Source: Vicia villosa (Eukaryota > Streptophyta > Magnoliopsida > Fabales > Fabaceae). From it: a DNA stretch of 64,000 bases. Shown here in pieces: positions 21,513 to 33,899 of this stretch; positions within the stretch are counted from its first letter, which is position 1, and each line of letters begins with the position of its first letter. The notes under the pieces were generated by a model. The model ran no database searches and was not told the DNA's origin. It saw nothing but the letters and a program-made list of their open reading frames with translations. The DNA is taken from assembly GCF_029867415.1 (NCBI RefSeq), contig NC_081186.1, forward strand, positions 110,734,128 to 110,798,127, read 5' to 3'. A program made the translations under genes and the position numbers.

Positions 21513-24500
21513 TTATCTCACATTAGAATCAGGACCCCTGTTAAAAACCATAAAATCAACACATTCAAAACACGTCCTACAAATCTGGGAACGGTTAAAA
21601 GAAGCGAGGAAAAAGAAAACTACCTTGAGACATGGGGTGAAGAGGGTTGATCTGGTGAAGATCGTTGAGCAGGGCCACCGTGAAACCTTTGCTCTTCAAG
21701 TATTCCACCACTGGAGCGAGGAGTTCCCTCGTTCGGCTGCGACAGTTCATTGGCGCCCGAGAAACCCATTGGTCCCAAAGACCCAAACTCTAGCTGCTCG
21801 GCTGGCGAAGTGTAGCCAGAATTATGATCGTAAGGATACAACATAACAACAGATGGCATTGCTGGTCCATTGGATGATACACCACTAGGGTTCATGCCAG
21901 GTATAGAGTACATTCCGTATGCTACATTCGCGTGACTGTTCTGTGAGGAATTTCCACGGACTGGACCGTTCTGGTGAGGAATAAATGAGTCGTTTCTGTG
22001 TGCACTCCATGGCCTCTCGGCGCGGCTCTCACTAGTCGCCAACCTCTCCGATTTTGAGATTGGTTTCTCTCCTTGGTTGCGATTATGGCCACGACCGGTT
22101 GATCGCATCTTTGAATTCGTATTCCAGTTTCCTTCTCTATCACTGTGATGGTCACTTCTATCATAGTTGTAGCTCCCCCTTCTGGTATTTGTCGAATGGC
22201 GATCTCGAACAGAAACCTTCTGGAAGAAATTTTAAGAAATGAACATAGATCTAGAAAAGAACAGTTTGGATACACCCGAGACATAGGTGGAATGAGAAAG
22301 AAAACTGCATGGGAACAAAAGATTAATATAAATTTATCATACCGGATTCGGCAGGTAGGTTCCAGTTCCACTTCGATACCGAGGCATATCTTCTACAAAA
22401 CGTTGGTAAACATTTGCGGGTCTACTAGAAACCGATTGGAGAGGAGGAACGGGAACAAGACGTGGCCCATAGTTAACGACCTGAGAGACAAGATTCATGT
22501 TAGCTGAAGGAGGTCTCCCAGGACCATCCCAAGGATATCGACCCTGCAAATAAGCAGGAGGCACCATAATAGGCGAAGGATGCATCATTGAAGGAGGTTG
22601 AAACGGGCTTTGACAAAATCGCCCGAATTGCAAATTTTGCCAATGGCTAGCAAAGTCACTATTGAGAATGTCAGGCTTGTGATCAGATGACTCTACACCC
22701 GCCCTTGTTATTGAGTTTGAAGGGCTCGACACTTCAGAGTGGTCATATACCTCGGATGAATCAAAATTTAGACTAGAATCATTGTTCTCTGCCCTTTCTT
22801 CCCCATTGAAGCTGCTTGTTGATGTCTCAGAAGACTCGGCTGGAAAATTAAAAAAGGGAAGCATTGTAACAAAGGGTACAGGTGGGCCTGTGGGATAGAA
22901 TGCAAATGGAACAACTCCAGAATTATCAATAGCTCTTTGGCGAGAACCGGGACCTAAAATCACAGGAGCCATGGGTAATTGAGAATCTGATCCACTTGTT
23001 TGAGCAGCTTCAAAACCAGATATTTGATGTCTCTGAACTTGCAAAGACAGACCAGTTGCAGGCTCGGTGCTTCTGTCCGACATACCAGATGTCATAGTTA
23101 ACAAAGGAGTCCACTCTCTGTTTTCATCATCTGCTCGATTAGATGAAGTTTCTGAGACATTTTTACCCTTACCGTGAGCAGTTGCGGATACTGAGGAAGT
23201 ACTTTTCTTCCCCCTTTTTTCCCTTGCCGACTTTGAGGATTTGGCTGACGATCCATCCCATGAGCTTTCAGAAGGGCTCTTACTCCTGAAGGAGCTTGAA
23301 GGTGGTGCACTTGGTAACTCAGAATTTGCTACTCTATCGTCAAAATAAACCTCATTTCTACGGCCATCTTGATAGTGAAAATTATCAATATGCTCTTCTC
23401 TTGTTGATCCTCGATTTTCTCTAGTAAACTTCTGCTGATTTCTGGCAGAACTACTAGAGCTGCTTGGTCGAGAAGACGTGGCAAAGTTATAACTACCTGA
23501 AGTTGATTGTTGTTTATCATCTGGAATCATTTCGAAATTTCCATTATCGGATTCAACACCACTAGCAGAACTTCTCTCCTGCTCATGCCAGTAATCATTA
23601 TCAGCTTCTGCTACATTTTCAACGGTACTGAAATTCTCGTTGCCAGGTTCAGCTAAATCCTGAGTATTTGAGGTCAACCCATATCCAGGAAAATATGGAT
23701 GCAATGGTGACGGGACTAAACCTTGGGGAAATTGCATATTTGCACCCCAAGGAGCCTCAATAAAGGGAAAGTTAGCCATGTTCCGTTGACCATATCCCAT
23801 TGATGCAAGAACCGAAGGTGGAAATGGGAATGGTAGGTGACCTGGAGGTAAATTCATTGGAACATGAGCCTGGCCATTGAAACCTTGAGCAGTGGGAGAT
23901 GGCATCATATTCAAAAGGTCTTGCTCCTCCTGATTCATCATCAGCATTCCACCTGCTCCGGTAACAGATGCAAACTCCTCACCCGGGACACCTGAACTTG
24001 GTTCATCATGATTACTGATTGACTCAGCAGCACTGCCAACAACTTGACGAGATGAGTGCCTACCAGACGAGTCATCGACTCTTGCAGCTACAACTGGCTC
24101 AAAATTCTTCCTACGACCATTCTCCAATTTCACAAAGGAATTTTGGCCTTTAATATTTTCTGTTCTTGTACGCCTACCTTGGGAAGAAACTTCGCCATAC
24201 GAGTCAGTCAACTCAGGACTAGAACGTGTCCTGGCAAATAGATACTTTCCACGGAGATCACTAACTGGATTATCAATTTTCATATTTCTCTGAATTTTAT
24301 CAACATGAGCACCTTGAGTAGAAGTAGTTTCCCTTCGAGTTTGACCCAAGTTCCTTGAATTATTTTGGTTTACATAATTCTTTTGAATCTGAGTATGGGA
24401 AATTGTAGATACATCACTGTTTTTCGACGAGTTATCAGATGATAAATTACTATTCTGAGATACACCACTATGTGAAATTTGTTCCCTTTCAACATGATCG

Positions 24501-27500
24501 CGATTGGAGGTATTATCAATCTTATGACTATTGTTCCGGAGATTCTCAGAACCCGGTGATTGGTCATGATTAGATAACCTCAAACGCCATAAGTCATTGC
24601 TTGGAACATCAGGTCGTTGCCCACTTCCGTGCCTGTCCCAAGTGTTCAAAAAGAACTGATTGACTTCAAGAAACAACTCATCTTTTGGACAATCAAGTAA
24701 TCTAGCCAACTTTTTAGCCCCAAATGCAAAGGCACTGCGTATCCTGAAGAAATTACCTGGTTCACAAGTATCAAAAAAGCAAAATTAGCCTAATCACAAA
24801 AAAAAAAAAACTGAAAAGTAGTTAAGAGAAACTAATAACCCATTATTATAGTACAAGCTTAGCTGTACTATTAATTATAAATTCATTGCATAAATTTCTT
24901 GTGAGGAAAAAACAAGAGATTACATGATATCAGAAAAAGATACCCATATATATATAAAAAGGTGATAACCATTGGCCCGTGTTTCACAATTCAAGGTTTA
25001 CAAAGTTCATATTGAAGTTTGAACAACTGTTATAATGTCATGATAAAAAATCAGAGGCAAGGACAGGTCCATGTAAAATGAATTATGTCCAAATTTTAAT
25101 CAAACAATGATACATACATGTATAAAATAAGACAATTTTTTGAGATCAACGTACCTTTGCTGACACTGCGGCCAAGGTTATTGTTCACACGCAAAGGATC
25201 AATGACATTGAAATACTTGGAAACAAAGGGTTGCCCCTGATTTTCTGGACCACCAGGAAAAACAGCATAAACTGAACCACAGGCCTCAAGAAATGATTTA
25301 CTGAGCAGTAAGTTTCCAGCATCTTTTCGAGGAGGCTCAGCTGTAGGAATTGAAAAATGTTAGTCAGCGAAGAAGAAAAACAAGCAATACATATGACGGG
25401 GCGTAAATCTATATAGAATAGGAATCTTTAATCACAGTGTAGCTAACTACCTGTCACATCTGGTAGTGAAATAATTGGTACTGGACCCCATAGACTAACG
25501 CAGAAATTATCCCAGTCAAACTTACTAAAGAATTCCAAGAATCGATACAAAACCTACATAAGCAAAGACAGTTCCATGTTGAATCAATAGTAAAAAACGC
25601 TAAATTAAAGGAAGTGGTGTCATGTCTTTTACCTCAAGTGGTCCAGCAAAGGAATTGTTGAAAACATGAAATATGTAAAGAACCAATGTTTCTAATGCAT
25701 AAGTAGAGATAAGTCCATGGTGGGCACCAAGTATTCGGCTCTCATAGTAACACCAAGCTTTTATCAGTATAATGCTACGCTTGAATAAATGATTTTGGTT
25801 AATCAGACTATCAACCTACAGAAGCAAATTCAAATTCTTGTAAATCGAAATAATAAATAGTATCTCAGTCATACTTCAAAGAAAATGATGTAGAAGGGGG
25901 CTTCAGGGATACGCCAAATTACCTCCTCAAGAAAACAAAGGGTACACAGCCCTCCAAGCTGGTTAAATGAAATGTCTACTACGATATTCTCAACAAGACA
26001 TTTTATAATCTTCACCTGCAAATAATGGAAGAAATATAAAATATTAATTATGCAGGTGAAATAACAAGAATTATAACTGTAGAAACAAATAGCTAGTAAA
26101 TCAAGTCGTCAACATCGAGAATTTAATGTATTTTAAATGCAGTCATATTTAACAATTAACTTTAAAAATAAAATATGAAATCCACAATTAATTGCAGATA
26201 ATGTGTTTTTCAAGCTAGCAATTGTTTTAACTAGTATTAGATCTTTCACCGCAGCAATACAACTTAAAATTGCGTTACTGCTTCACTGTGATCAGGAACA
26301 CTATCCTCAAGCTTCTAGAACAATCTGGAATATTACCTTAAAGTAATACGACAAAAAATATAATTAACTTTCACTCCCTCATATACGACAAAAAATATAA
26401 TTAACATTTACTCCCCCATAATACGACAAAAAATATAATTAACATTTACTCCCCCATAATACGACAAAAAATATAATTAACATTCACTCCCCATATACGA
26501 CAAAAAATATAATTAACATTCACTCCCCAAATACGACAAAAAATATAATTAACATTTACTCCCCCATATACGACAAAAAATATAATTAACATTCACTCCC
26601 CATATTAACAATAAATGAATTATTCACAAAAAACTGGGACTATTGTTCCATGACCTTACGCTTCTGTAACAAATAACAGTCTCGAACAGCCACCAAAATG
26701 TAGCCCTTTCATCCTCAAATAAAGCAGTGCTCTAGTGATGATATAGGTGGGTATCATTTGCGTATGATAAATGTGGATGTAGTATTCTAATTTACAAATC
26801 AAAGTTGAATAATATTCAAGGTAACAAACACATTTATCATGTGCATTAATGACACCCACCTATCACATAGATCAATACATGAGGAGAAAACAAGCAGAAG
26901 AAATGATTATCATCGATATTATTTGAAGTTCAATAAACTTATATATAGCTCTCACTCTATGTTGACAACTACATAACAAAAATTATTCCACCTATAGTTA
27001 TGTTTGATGTCACTTATTTTAAAATATTTACAATCATAAGGGTATAGTAATAGTAATTAGTAAACTACTTTTGTTTTCCCACCTCTCCTAGCAAACCAAA
27101 GAGAGGGTTATTTACCCTCCCCCTCCCTTCCATCCATTAAAATCCCTATAAGAACAGAGACGTAGTTCAACAATTACAAGTATACTGTCTTATTAGAAAA
27201 CGTACTTCCGCTTGGATGTACTGAACCTCCTTGACATGAAAATCTGCATTCTCATTCTTCTCCTCATTCTGCAGCATGTCTCGAACCTGGTGTGCCCAAC
27301 TATCCTTCAAAGCTTGATTCTTACAGAATGCTGATAAGTCTATATCTCCATCAGGCAAATACGTTTTTAGGGGAACAGACCCAAATGTGAACACCTGCAA
27401 CTGAAAAAAAAAATTCATTCATACAATAATGTGGAGTTAGAAATGAAAAACAACATCATCAATCGATGAATCAAAATGACATGTACAAAATTACTTCACT

Positions 27501-27895
27501 ATCAAAACCAAATTGGAACACTCAACAACAAACATCAATAACTGCAGTATCATAATTCATAGCATAGTTATAACTTATAAGCTAGCATAACGCACAACCA
27601 AACTTAATTAATCAAAAGTTCTCAAGCAAGAAACAATCCACAACCACCAAATAACACTAACCTGGCAAGGAAAGCACTTTGTGATTAGCTTCTGGACATA
27701 CTCCGCAACCGCATTTCGGCGTTGCTCGGAGGGCGAATTAGGCTGAATGCAAGCAATTAGCTCTGCAGTTCTTTGTTCAGCCTTCGCCCACCGCTCCGAG
27801 TCAAGCACCTGTATCACAGAAGCAGCTTCATTCGGTAGCAAACCATTTGGCAGTAGCCCACTTTGTGGCTGTGCCCACTCCTCTTGTTCTCCCAT
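21513..27895 (-). CDS. poly(A)-polymerase/TUTase-type nucleotidyltransferase family protein, nine exons, 1340 aa
   Basis: Minus-strand exons: 27895-27662, 27394-27206, 26015-25923, 25815-25633, 25553-25451, 25340-25155, 24756-22343, 22219-21624, 21537-21513. The total is 4023 nt, in frame throughout with GT-AG introns. Residues 83-84 (GS), D95 and D97 (PDGDIDL) and D155 (VVDISF) form the metal-binding triad of the DNA polymerase beta-like superfamily. The PAP/OAS1 substrate-binding region follows (GLISTYALETL, exon 4). Exon 7 alone encodes 805 residues, mostly Ser/Asn/Pro-rich and probably disordered. The plant family is annotated as nucleotidyltransferase or PAP/OAS1-like (recalled Arabidopsis relative At3g51620); it should add nucleotides to RNA 3' ends, but substrates are not known to me. 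If the last intron is retained, TAG at 21,620-21,622 ends the protein eight residues earlier (1332). Confidence 0.93.
26346..26605. repeat. 37-bp minisatellite, about seven units, in intron 2 of the nucleotidyltransferase gene
   Basis: Seven units contain ACGACAAAAAATATAATTAA followed by CATTCACTCCCCCATAT-type spacers. They differ by a few bases and by the number of C. The array lies in the largest intron (26,016-27,205). Confidence 0.9.
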
Positions 27896-28640
27896 GCAAA
27901 AGCCTTAACCTTTCAACCCTCCCAAGTAAACCTACCCAACCCTACCCAATCCAATAAACCACCACAACTTCTTGATAACACAAACTCCAATAACCAATGC
28001 TGAAATTGAAATCAACTAAAACATCACACAAAAAAGCTTCCAACAGTAGAACTTCCCTTCAAACTCTTGAAGGGGAAAACCAATTACAGCGCATACAATA
28101 CAACAACAAAAACCAGAATACAAATTATTATTATTATTCAACTTAACCAATTCTAGATTATACCTAAAATCAACAACAACAAATTAACCTAGAACACAAC
28201 AATTTCAGAACCTCAGCAACTACCAAAAACGAATCCCCAAAACACAAAAATCAGATTTTGGAACAAAAATCCCAATGAATGAAACCAAGAAAAGAAAATA
28301 AAAAATAAAGTTGCTTAAAACCCTAACGAAAAAGCTGAATCCCAACACAGTTGGAGAGTGAAAGGGGGAAATCAACAACGAAGTGAGGAGATAGATAAAT
28401 GCGAAAAAGAGATTGTGGGCATTGAATATTGAGGAGGAGGAAAGTTGGGTTCCGATCAAAAACGAAACTTGGTGTGGAAATTGAGAGAAAAGGGTTCTGC
28501 AAAAGGGGGTGTGGTTATGTGAAAAATGAATATTAGGGATTGAAGAAATGGGGGTTCGGCGTTTGAGAGAAGAGTGTTGTTTTTTCGTTAATGTTGTTTG
28601 CATTTAAGAGGGTTTTTGTATTTAGAACTTTTGGTTTTTT
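27896..28640 (-). promoter_or_regulatory. 5' leader and promoter region of the nucleotidyltransferase gene
   Basis: The stretch upstream of the ATG is A-rich on the plus strand (T- and CT-rich on the coding strand), with no conserved frame. Coding-strand pyrimidine tracts at 28,240-28,420 suit a long leader, perhaps with a leader intron. I cannot fix the transcription start. Confidence 0.35.
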
Positions 28641-29041
28641 TAATCAATAAAATTATTAGTGTATAAACTTAGGGTAGATGAGGGTGTATGTGTGATAGGA
28701 TAATAATAGTAGAGTGTGATAGGATAATAATAGTAGAATCTCGTGAGATAGATAGATAGATAGGCTAGGAAAATATGAACCATCATAGAGAAATTAACAA
28801 CAATAAAATAAATGAAATTTAATTAATTTAATCATTAGTTTAGTTGGATTTAACCAATATTACTTTGAGTTTAAGAGAATTAAACTCGAAATTCATTAAA
28901 TAAAATATAGATAAGTTTTATGGAGGGAAAAAATGTTGCTAGAGAAGTATAACTTCTTGAATAAAGAAGTGAATATTCCATATTAATGATATAATTATTA
29001 TTTTTTTCTTTTTAACTTAAAAATGCAAGATTGGAGGAAAT
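28641..29041. other. AT-rich intergenic stretch
   Basis: Contains a near-duplicate GATAGGATAATAATAGTAGA word (28,695 and 28,717) and a short GATA repeat near 28,745. No gene seen. Confidence 0.4.
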
Positions 29042-30115
29042 ATGTGAGAAGCAGTCTTAAAAATAGATATTAATAAGGTGTATGATCGAATAAATTAGAA
29101 TTATCTTTTTGCTCTTTTGAATCGTATGAGCTTTAGCAACAGATGGGTTAGTTGGATGAAAATGTGTGTTACAATTGTTAGCTACGCTGACATTATGAAG
29201 GAAGACTGTGTAGACCTATCATTCCAGGAAGGGGACTCAGACAAGGAGATGTGTTATCTCCTTATTTGTTCATGTTATGTGCAAAAGGCCTTACATCTCC
29301 CCTAAAACAAGCTAAAAGTTGAGGTTACTTGCATACGATGTACAAGTTTGTCGATGTGCACCTATCATTAATCATTTGTTATTTACTAATGACAGTTTTC
29401 TCTTTTTTCGTGCGGGTGATAAGGAATCAAGGGTGATGTGTGATACTATAGATACATATACTAATACTCCAGGGAAAAGTATAAACATGCAGAAAACTTA
29501 GATTTATTTTAGCAAGAATGTCTTAGAAGCAGATAGAATCAGGCTCTTAGATAACCTTTGTGTTCAATCTTGTATTGGCACAGGAAAGTATATGGATTTT
29601 CCTTTCATGATTGGTAGAAGCAAGAATGTCATATTTCATTATATCAAGGATAGGGTTTGGAAGCGTATTAACAACTGGAATAGTAAAATGCACTCACAAT
29701 CAGGCAGAGAAGTTCTTCTTAAATTTGTGGTGCAAATTATTCCAACATATTACATGAGTGTGCATCTTTTACCTAGCTCTATTGAAGAAGATATTCAGGA
29801 GATGGTGAACTCTTTTTGGCGGGGCTCTAATAGAGGTGGCAAAAGAGATATTAATTGGCTTAGTTGGAAAAAATTAAATGTGTATAAAGAAATGGGAGGC
29901 ATGGGTTTTTCGATCTCCGTGGGTTCAATCTAGCAATGTTGGGGAAGCAAGGTTGGAAACTCTTATCCAACCCAAATTCTATGGTTTCTCGAGTTTTTAA
30001 AGCAAAATATTTTCCTTAAGGGAACTTCTTGGGTTTGACTATAGGTCATAATCTAAGCTATATTTGGCGTAGTATCGGGACTTCTCGAATAGTGTTGGAG
30101 GAAGGACATCATTAG
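29042..30115 (+). pseudogene. L1-type LINE ORF2 relic (copy 1): reverse transcriptase to post-RT region
   Basis: Readable blocks in several frames: KIDISKAYD-like start near 29,070, [16 protein letters not shown] near 29,230, a decayed catalytic region near 29,370, then an open stretch 29,592-29,933. That stretch has MIGRSKNVIFHYIKDRVWKR and NSFWRGSNRGGK, the conserved post-RT region of plant LINEs. The zinc-finger and RNase H ends are absent. It is truncated at both ends and full of stops. Related to the copies at 37,936, 50,791 and 54,079. Confidence 0.85.
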
Positions 30116-30291
30116 AAGATTGGTGACGACTCTTCTATTCATATTTTTTCTCTCTCCTGCATCATTTATTTTAATAATGGAGGGGAGAGAAAAAATGATT
30201 GACATATAATTTCCACCCTTTATTTTAAAATCTAATGGTTAAAATTCATTTTCAAGTTTTCATATAAAAATGTCATTCTCATATGGTATGT

Positions 30292-30293
<2 letters not shown>

Positions 30294-30357
<64 letters not shown>
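30294..30357. repeat. (TA)n microsatellite, about 32 units
   Basis: Uninterrupted TA repeat. Confidence 0.97.
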
Positions 30358-30359
<2 letters not shown>

Positions 30360-30868
30360 GTATGGTGGTCATCCAGATAAAAATCCCTTTTTTTATAATT
30401 TACTATGTGAAACTGATCTTGAAAGAAAAGTAATGTTCAACGCTATGTTGAGCGTCTCAATCTCTCTAATAAAGTAATGAATGAATGAAAAGAGATAAAA
30501 AAAATTTAAAATAGTTTTCAATATAAACTTTGTTGAAATTAGTAACGAACGAAAAAGGATAACTAACCAAAAATTCAATTGATAAAATAAGACATTTGTA
30601 ACATAGACAACTTGACTATTTGATTAGTATTTTTTTTGAAGTTTATTTGATTTTAAAATTTCTTTAGGTTTTAGTAGTAAAGAATGAGAGAGATACTTTG
30701 CATTGTTTAGAGATGATAAAAAAAATAAGAGGGAAAATGATTGTAATGACATTTCTGAGAAAGAGAAAATATAGTTGAGAGATAATGGATGGAGGTGAGA
30801 TCTAGTGCGATACTACCTTGCAAAATCATATAAGCTTACATAATCTAATGGTAGTTATTTTGCATGAT
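30358..30868. other. AT-rich stretch, nothing recognised
   Basis: No open frame of note and no clear repeat. Confidence 0.35.
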
Positions 30869-31310
30869 GACTTTGTTTGGTAAGACACAATTTTGAGCTT
30901 ATAGCTTATAACTTACAAGTTCATTTAACAACTTAGACTTGTTAGATAACAGTATTTTTATCTCGAGCTTATAGCTTATTTTCCGGATGCTATTTCAAAT
31001 AGCGTTTTAGTTTATAGCTTATATTTTTTCTTCCTTTTTTATCCTTATTATTTTAGCAAAAATTCACTTTTATTTTTTATAATTTATTTTATTTTAAAAT
31101 GAAATAATTATGTATTAAATATCTTTTATGTCATTTTACATTTATAAATTACTTGAACCGCTAATTTTATCCAACACTTCAATTAGCTTATCAGCTATCA
31201 GTTTCAACCATCTACCATAAGGTATAAGCTATCAGTCATTAACCATCAACTATAAGTTATAAACTATCAACTACCTTATCAGCCAACCACTATTTTTATC
31301 AAACAGACTC
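30869..31310. mobile_element. MITE-like element with imperfect terminal inverted repeats
   Basis: The left end GACTTTGTTTGGTAAGA and the right end, read inversely, GAGTCTGTTTGATAAAA are similar. The inner parts carry many AGCTTATAGCTTA-type words on both sides. GAT stands on each side (30,866-30,868 and 31,311-31,313), too short to be decisive. Confidence 0.5.
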
Positions 31311-31313
31311 GAT

Positions 31314-32582
31314 AGCTCTCTCATGAAGGATTTATTAGAATCATTATTCTAGTCACAACCACTTATTTATGTTTGAATTTTAGAATTCAAATGTTGTAAC
31401 TTTTGTAAAAACAATAGAAGTATTAACACTTTAAGATTTTAGAATCCGGACGTGTAAATTTTAAAATTTTAAATGTTTGGTTTCTAGAATATAAAGAATT
31501 TAATTTTGTATCAAAAAATATGGGGAGGGAAATTTAAATGACAAGTAATATTGAAAAATATGTTCAAAATTTTAAAATTTGAATATGAGTATTTTCAAAA
31601 TTTTAAATGACACATGAGAAGAGGTGTCAAAAAATAAAAAGGGGGTTGGTCTTCGCATCCTTAGTGGTGATGGGTCACCCTTATGAACCCCAAAATTGTC
31701 TTTGGCGCAGTGTGGAAGTTAACTTTCGGGCTTCCTTAATACTCACCAAAACACTTTGTAAGTGAGTTATCCCCATTTTGCCAAAGGATTGATGGAAGGG
31801 TGAATTCAAAAGTTAACTTTCGGATTAACCCCGTGACACATTTTGAACTCACGATAATGTGTTTATTTCATAATCCAGTGGAGAACCCATATGTTAAGTT
31901 TTGAACTACTCCTAAAGACAATAAGTTCCCTTTCTACGCAATAAGCTTGTTATAAATTTGACATTTTTTAATAAACCTAATATTGTAAGTCAAGTATACA
32001 AACTATACATAATAGTTAAAGTAGTTAGGTGTCTGATAAGACCTATTGGAAAAACATCATAAACAATAGTAGTAGGTTCAATAAGTTGGACTTCTGGGGC
32101 TTTTAGGGCAACAGTATGGGAACATGCCTCCGGGAAGACGATGTCAAAGACACGTGAACTCAAGAAGACAGTGCTTTTGCATCAAATGAATAGGCACCAA
32201 TGGCTGGACGCAAGGGTCTAACTTTTTTCCTCCGAACCGAAGCATGTTAGGCCACTCTATTATGTCTTAATTTTTCTTGGTTGTTATACATTTTACCTTT
32301 AATTAAACTAGAAAAATTATATCATAATTTAAAAAGTCAAACCCAGGGACAAATCATGCAAAATCAAACAAACTATGCATATCAAAAAAATCAGAATGTT
32401 AACTTTCGTACTAGACAAAACAAAAAAATGCAAAATTTGTTGCATTTTAGGTGTGTCTGAAGTTTAAGTTCTCGATTTTATGGGTATTATTGGTTTTCAC
32501 TAGGGTGGAGAAATACAAATAAGAGTGTGAAAACGCATTCAATTGAATGTGGTATCAGGTAAATTAATTAATAAAACAATAG
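31314..32582. other. intergenic stretch with retroelement-like fragments of unknown family
   Basis: The word GTTAACTTTCG recurs near 31,727, 31,822 and 32,398. The 31,640-31,860 part is less AT-rich than its surroundings and may come from an old LTR element. No frame supports this, so I leave it unnamed. Confidence 0.3.

Positions 32583-32633
<51 letters not shown>
32583..32633. repeat. (AAT)n microsatellite
   Basis: About 17 uninterrupted trinucleotide units. Confidence 0.95.
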
Positions 32634-32637
<4 letters not shown>

Positions 32638-32771
32638 GTTTTTTTATAATTAATTTTATAGAAGAATTTAGTTCTCTCTTTAGTTGAGTCTCTCTGACTC
32701 CGTCCAACAATAATAAGACTCAAATTCTAAAGTAATATTTATGCATTATATTAATTCATCTATATTTTATA

Positions 32772-32945
32772 AGGAGTGCTAAGAACACTCACTATTTTAC
32801 ACTCTCTAAAACATTCAATTTTTTATTAGGTGAAACATATGTGAGTACCTCACTTTAAAAATAGGTTTCACATAAAGTGGTAGAACTCACATATATTTTA
32901 CCCAATAAGAGAATATTTTTAATATTTCTCCTATTTTATTTATAA
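32772..32945. mobile_element. probable MITE fragment
   Basis: The left half AAGGAGTGCTAAGAACACTC and the CACATATGTTTCACC-like inner words recall a common legume MITE. The right terminal repeat has decayed and no target duplication is seen. Confidence 0.35.
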
Positions 32946-33899
32946 TTATAATTTTACAGTATGATTTTAAAATATATAATAAATGTTTATAAATAAAATA
33001 TATATTTTTTAAAAAAAAATCTTCTATTTTAAAATTCAATTTTTTTAGTTTAAAAAATTATTTTAATTTTAAGTATAAAAAAGATATTTTTCAACTTAAA
33101 GGTTTTTTCCTTCATAAAAGTGATTATTTCCTAAGATTTCTCTTTAAATTTGTAATTGATGTCAAAATTCACCATTTTGTAATTTCCTAAGATTTTTTTC
33201 TATACACAGTGTTAACATGTAATATAATAATTAAAGATCAAATTCACTAGGATTAATTTAGAAAATTTTATTAAACATGCAAAATAACATTCTAATTCAC
33301 AAGACCATCTTTAAGGGCGTGCAAAGCAAGCTACCGCACAGGGCCTCAAATTTTCTATGATTAAATTATAGCTAAATAGGGCCTCATAAAATATCTGGTA
33401 AGTTAAATAATGAGTACATAGGATCTCTATTAGTTTTTATGGTTAAACTGTGGTAAATCTACACAGAGCCTCCTAAAACTTGAGACGACCTTGCTAATTC
33501 ATGAACTATGATGTGTAAACAAATATATCATGAGAATAGAGAATTCTAACTAAAAGATTAAAATAAGTTAGAAATTAATTTTGGATAAATGTTTAGAATA
33601 TGATTCATTCAATAACTATTTAGTATTTGTGGGGTCTTGTGGTAAATTATCATCCATCTTATTCATTTTCACTCAACACTCATCCATCTTTATCATGTAA
33701 TGTCCTCCAAAAATACATCCTCGTCCATCTCCACAAATGAGTTTCAAATGAGTGTGTGAAACTCTCAACATTTGACCATGAAATCACCATGTCCACCCAA
33801 CACCACCTACTTTGTTATACCACTGATATCATAATCTTCCAAATAATTTTCACCCCAACCCATTCTAAAAAACTCTTCAGTCAAAATATGCCCAAACAT
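32946..33899. other. AT-rich stretch with an unnamed repeat piece
   Basis: GGGCCTCA-type words recur at 33,342, 33,380 and (as GAGCCTC) 33,467, suggesting a decayed repeat. Otherwise nothing. Confidence 0.3.

Noticed and set aside
21439..22507. Plus-strand frames opposite the nucleotidyltransferase C-terminus
   Set aside because: They are shadows of exons 7-9 on the other strand and include a His run from an ATC microsatellite.
26346..26605. CRISPR-like array
   Set aside because: Units are contiguous tandem repeats without unique spacers, inside an intron of a plant gene.
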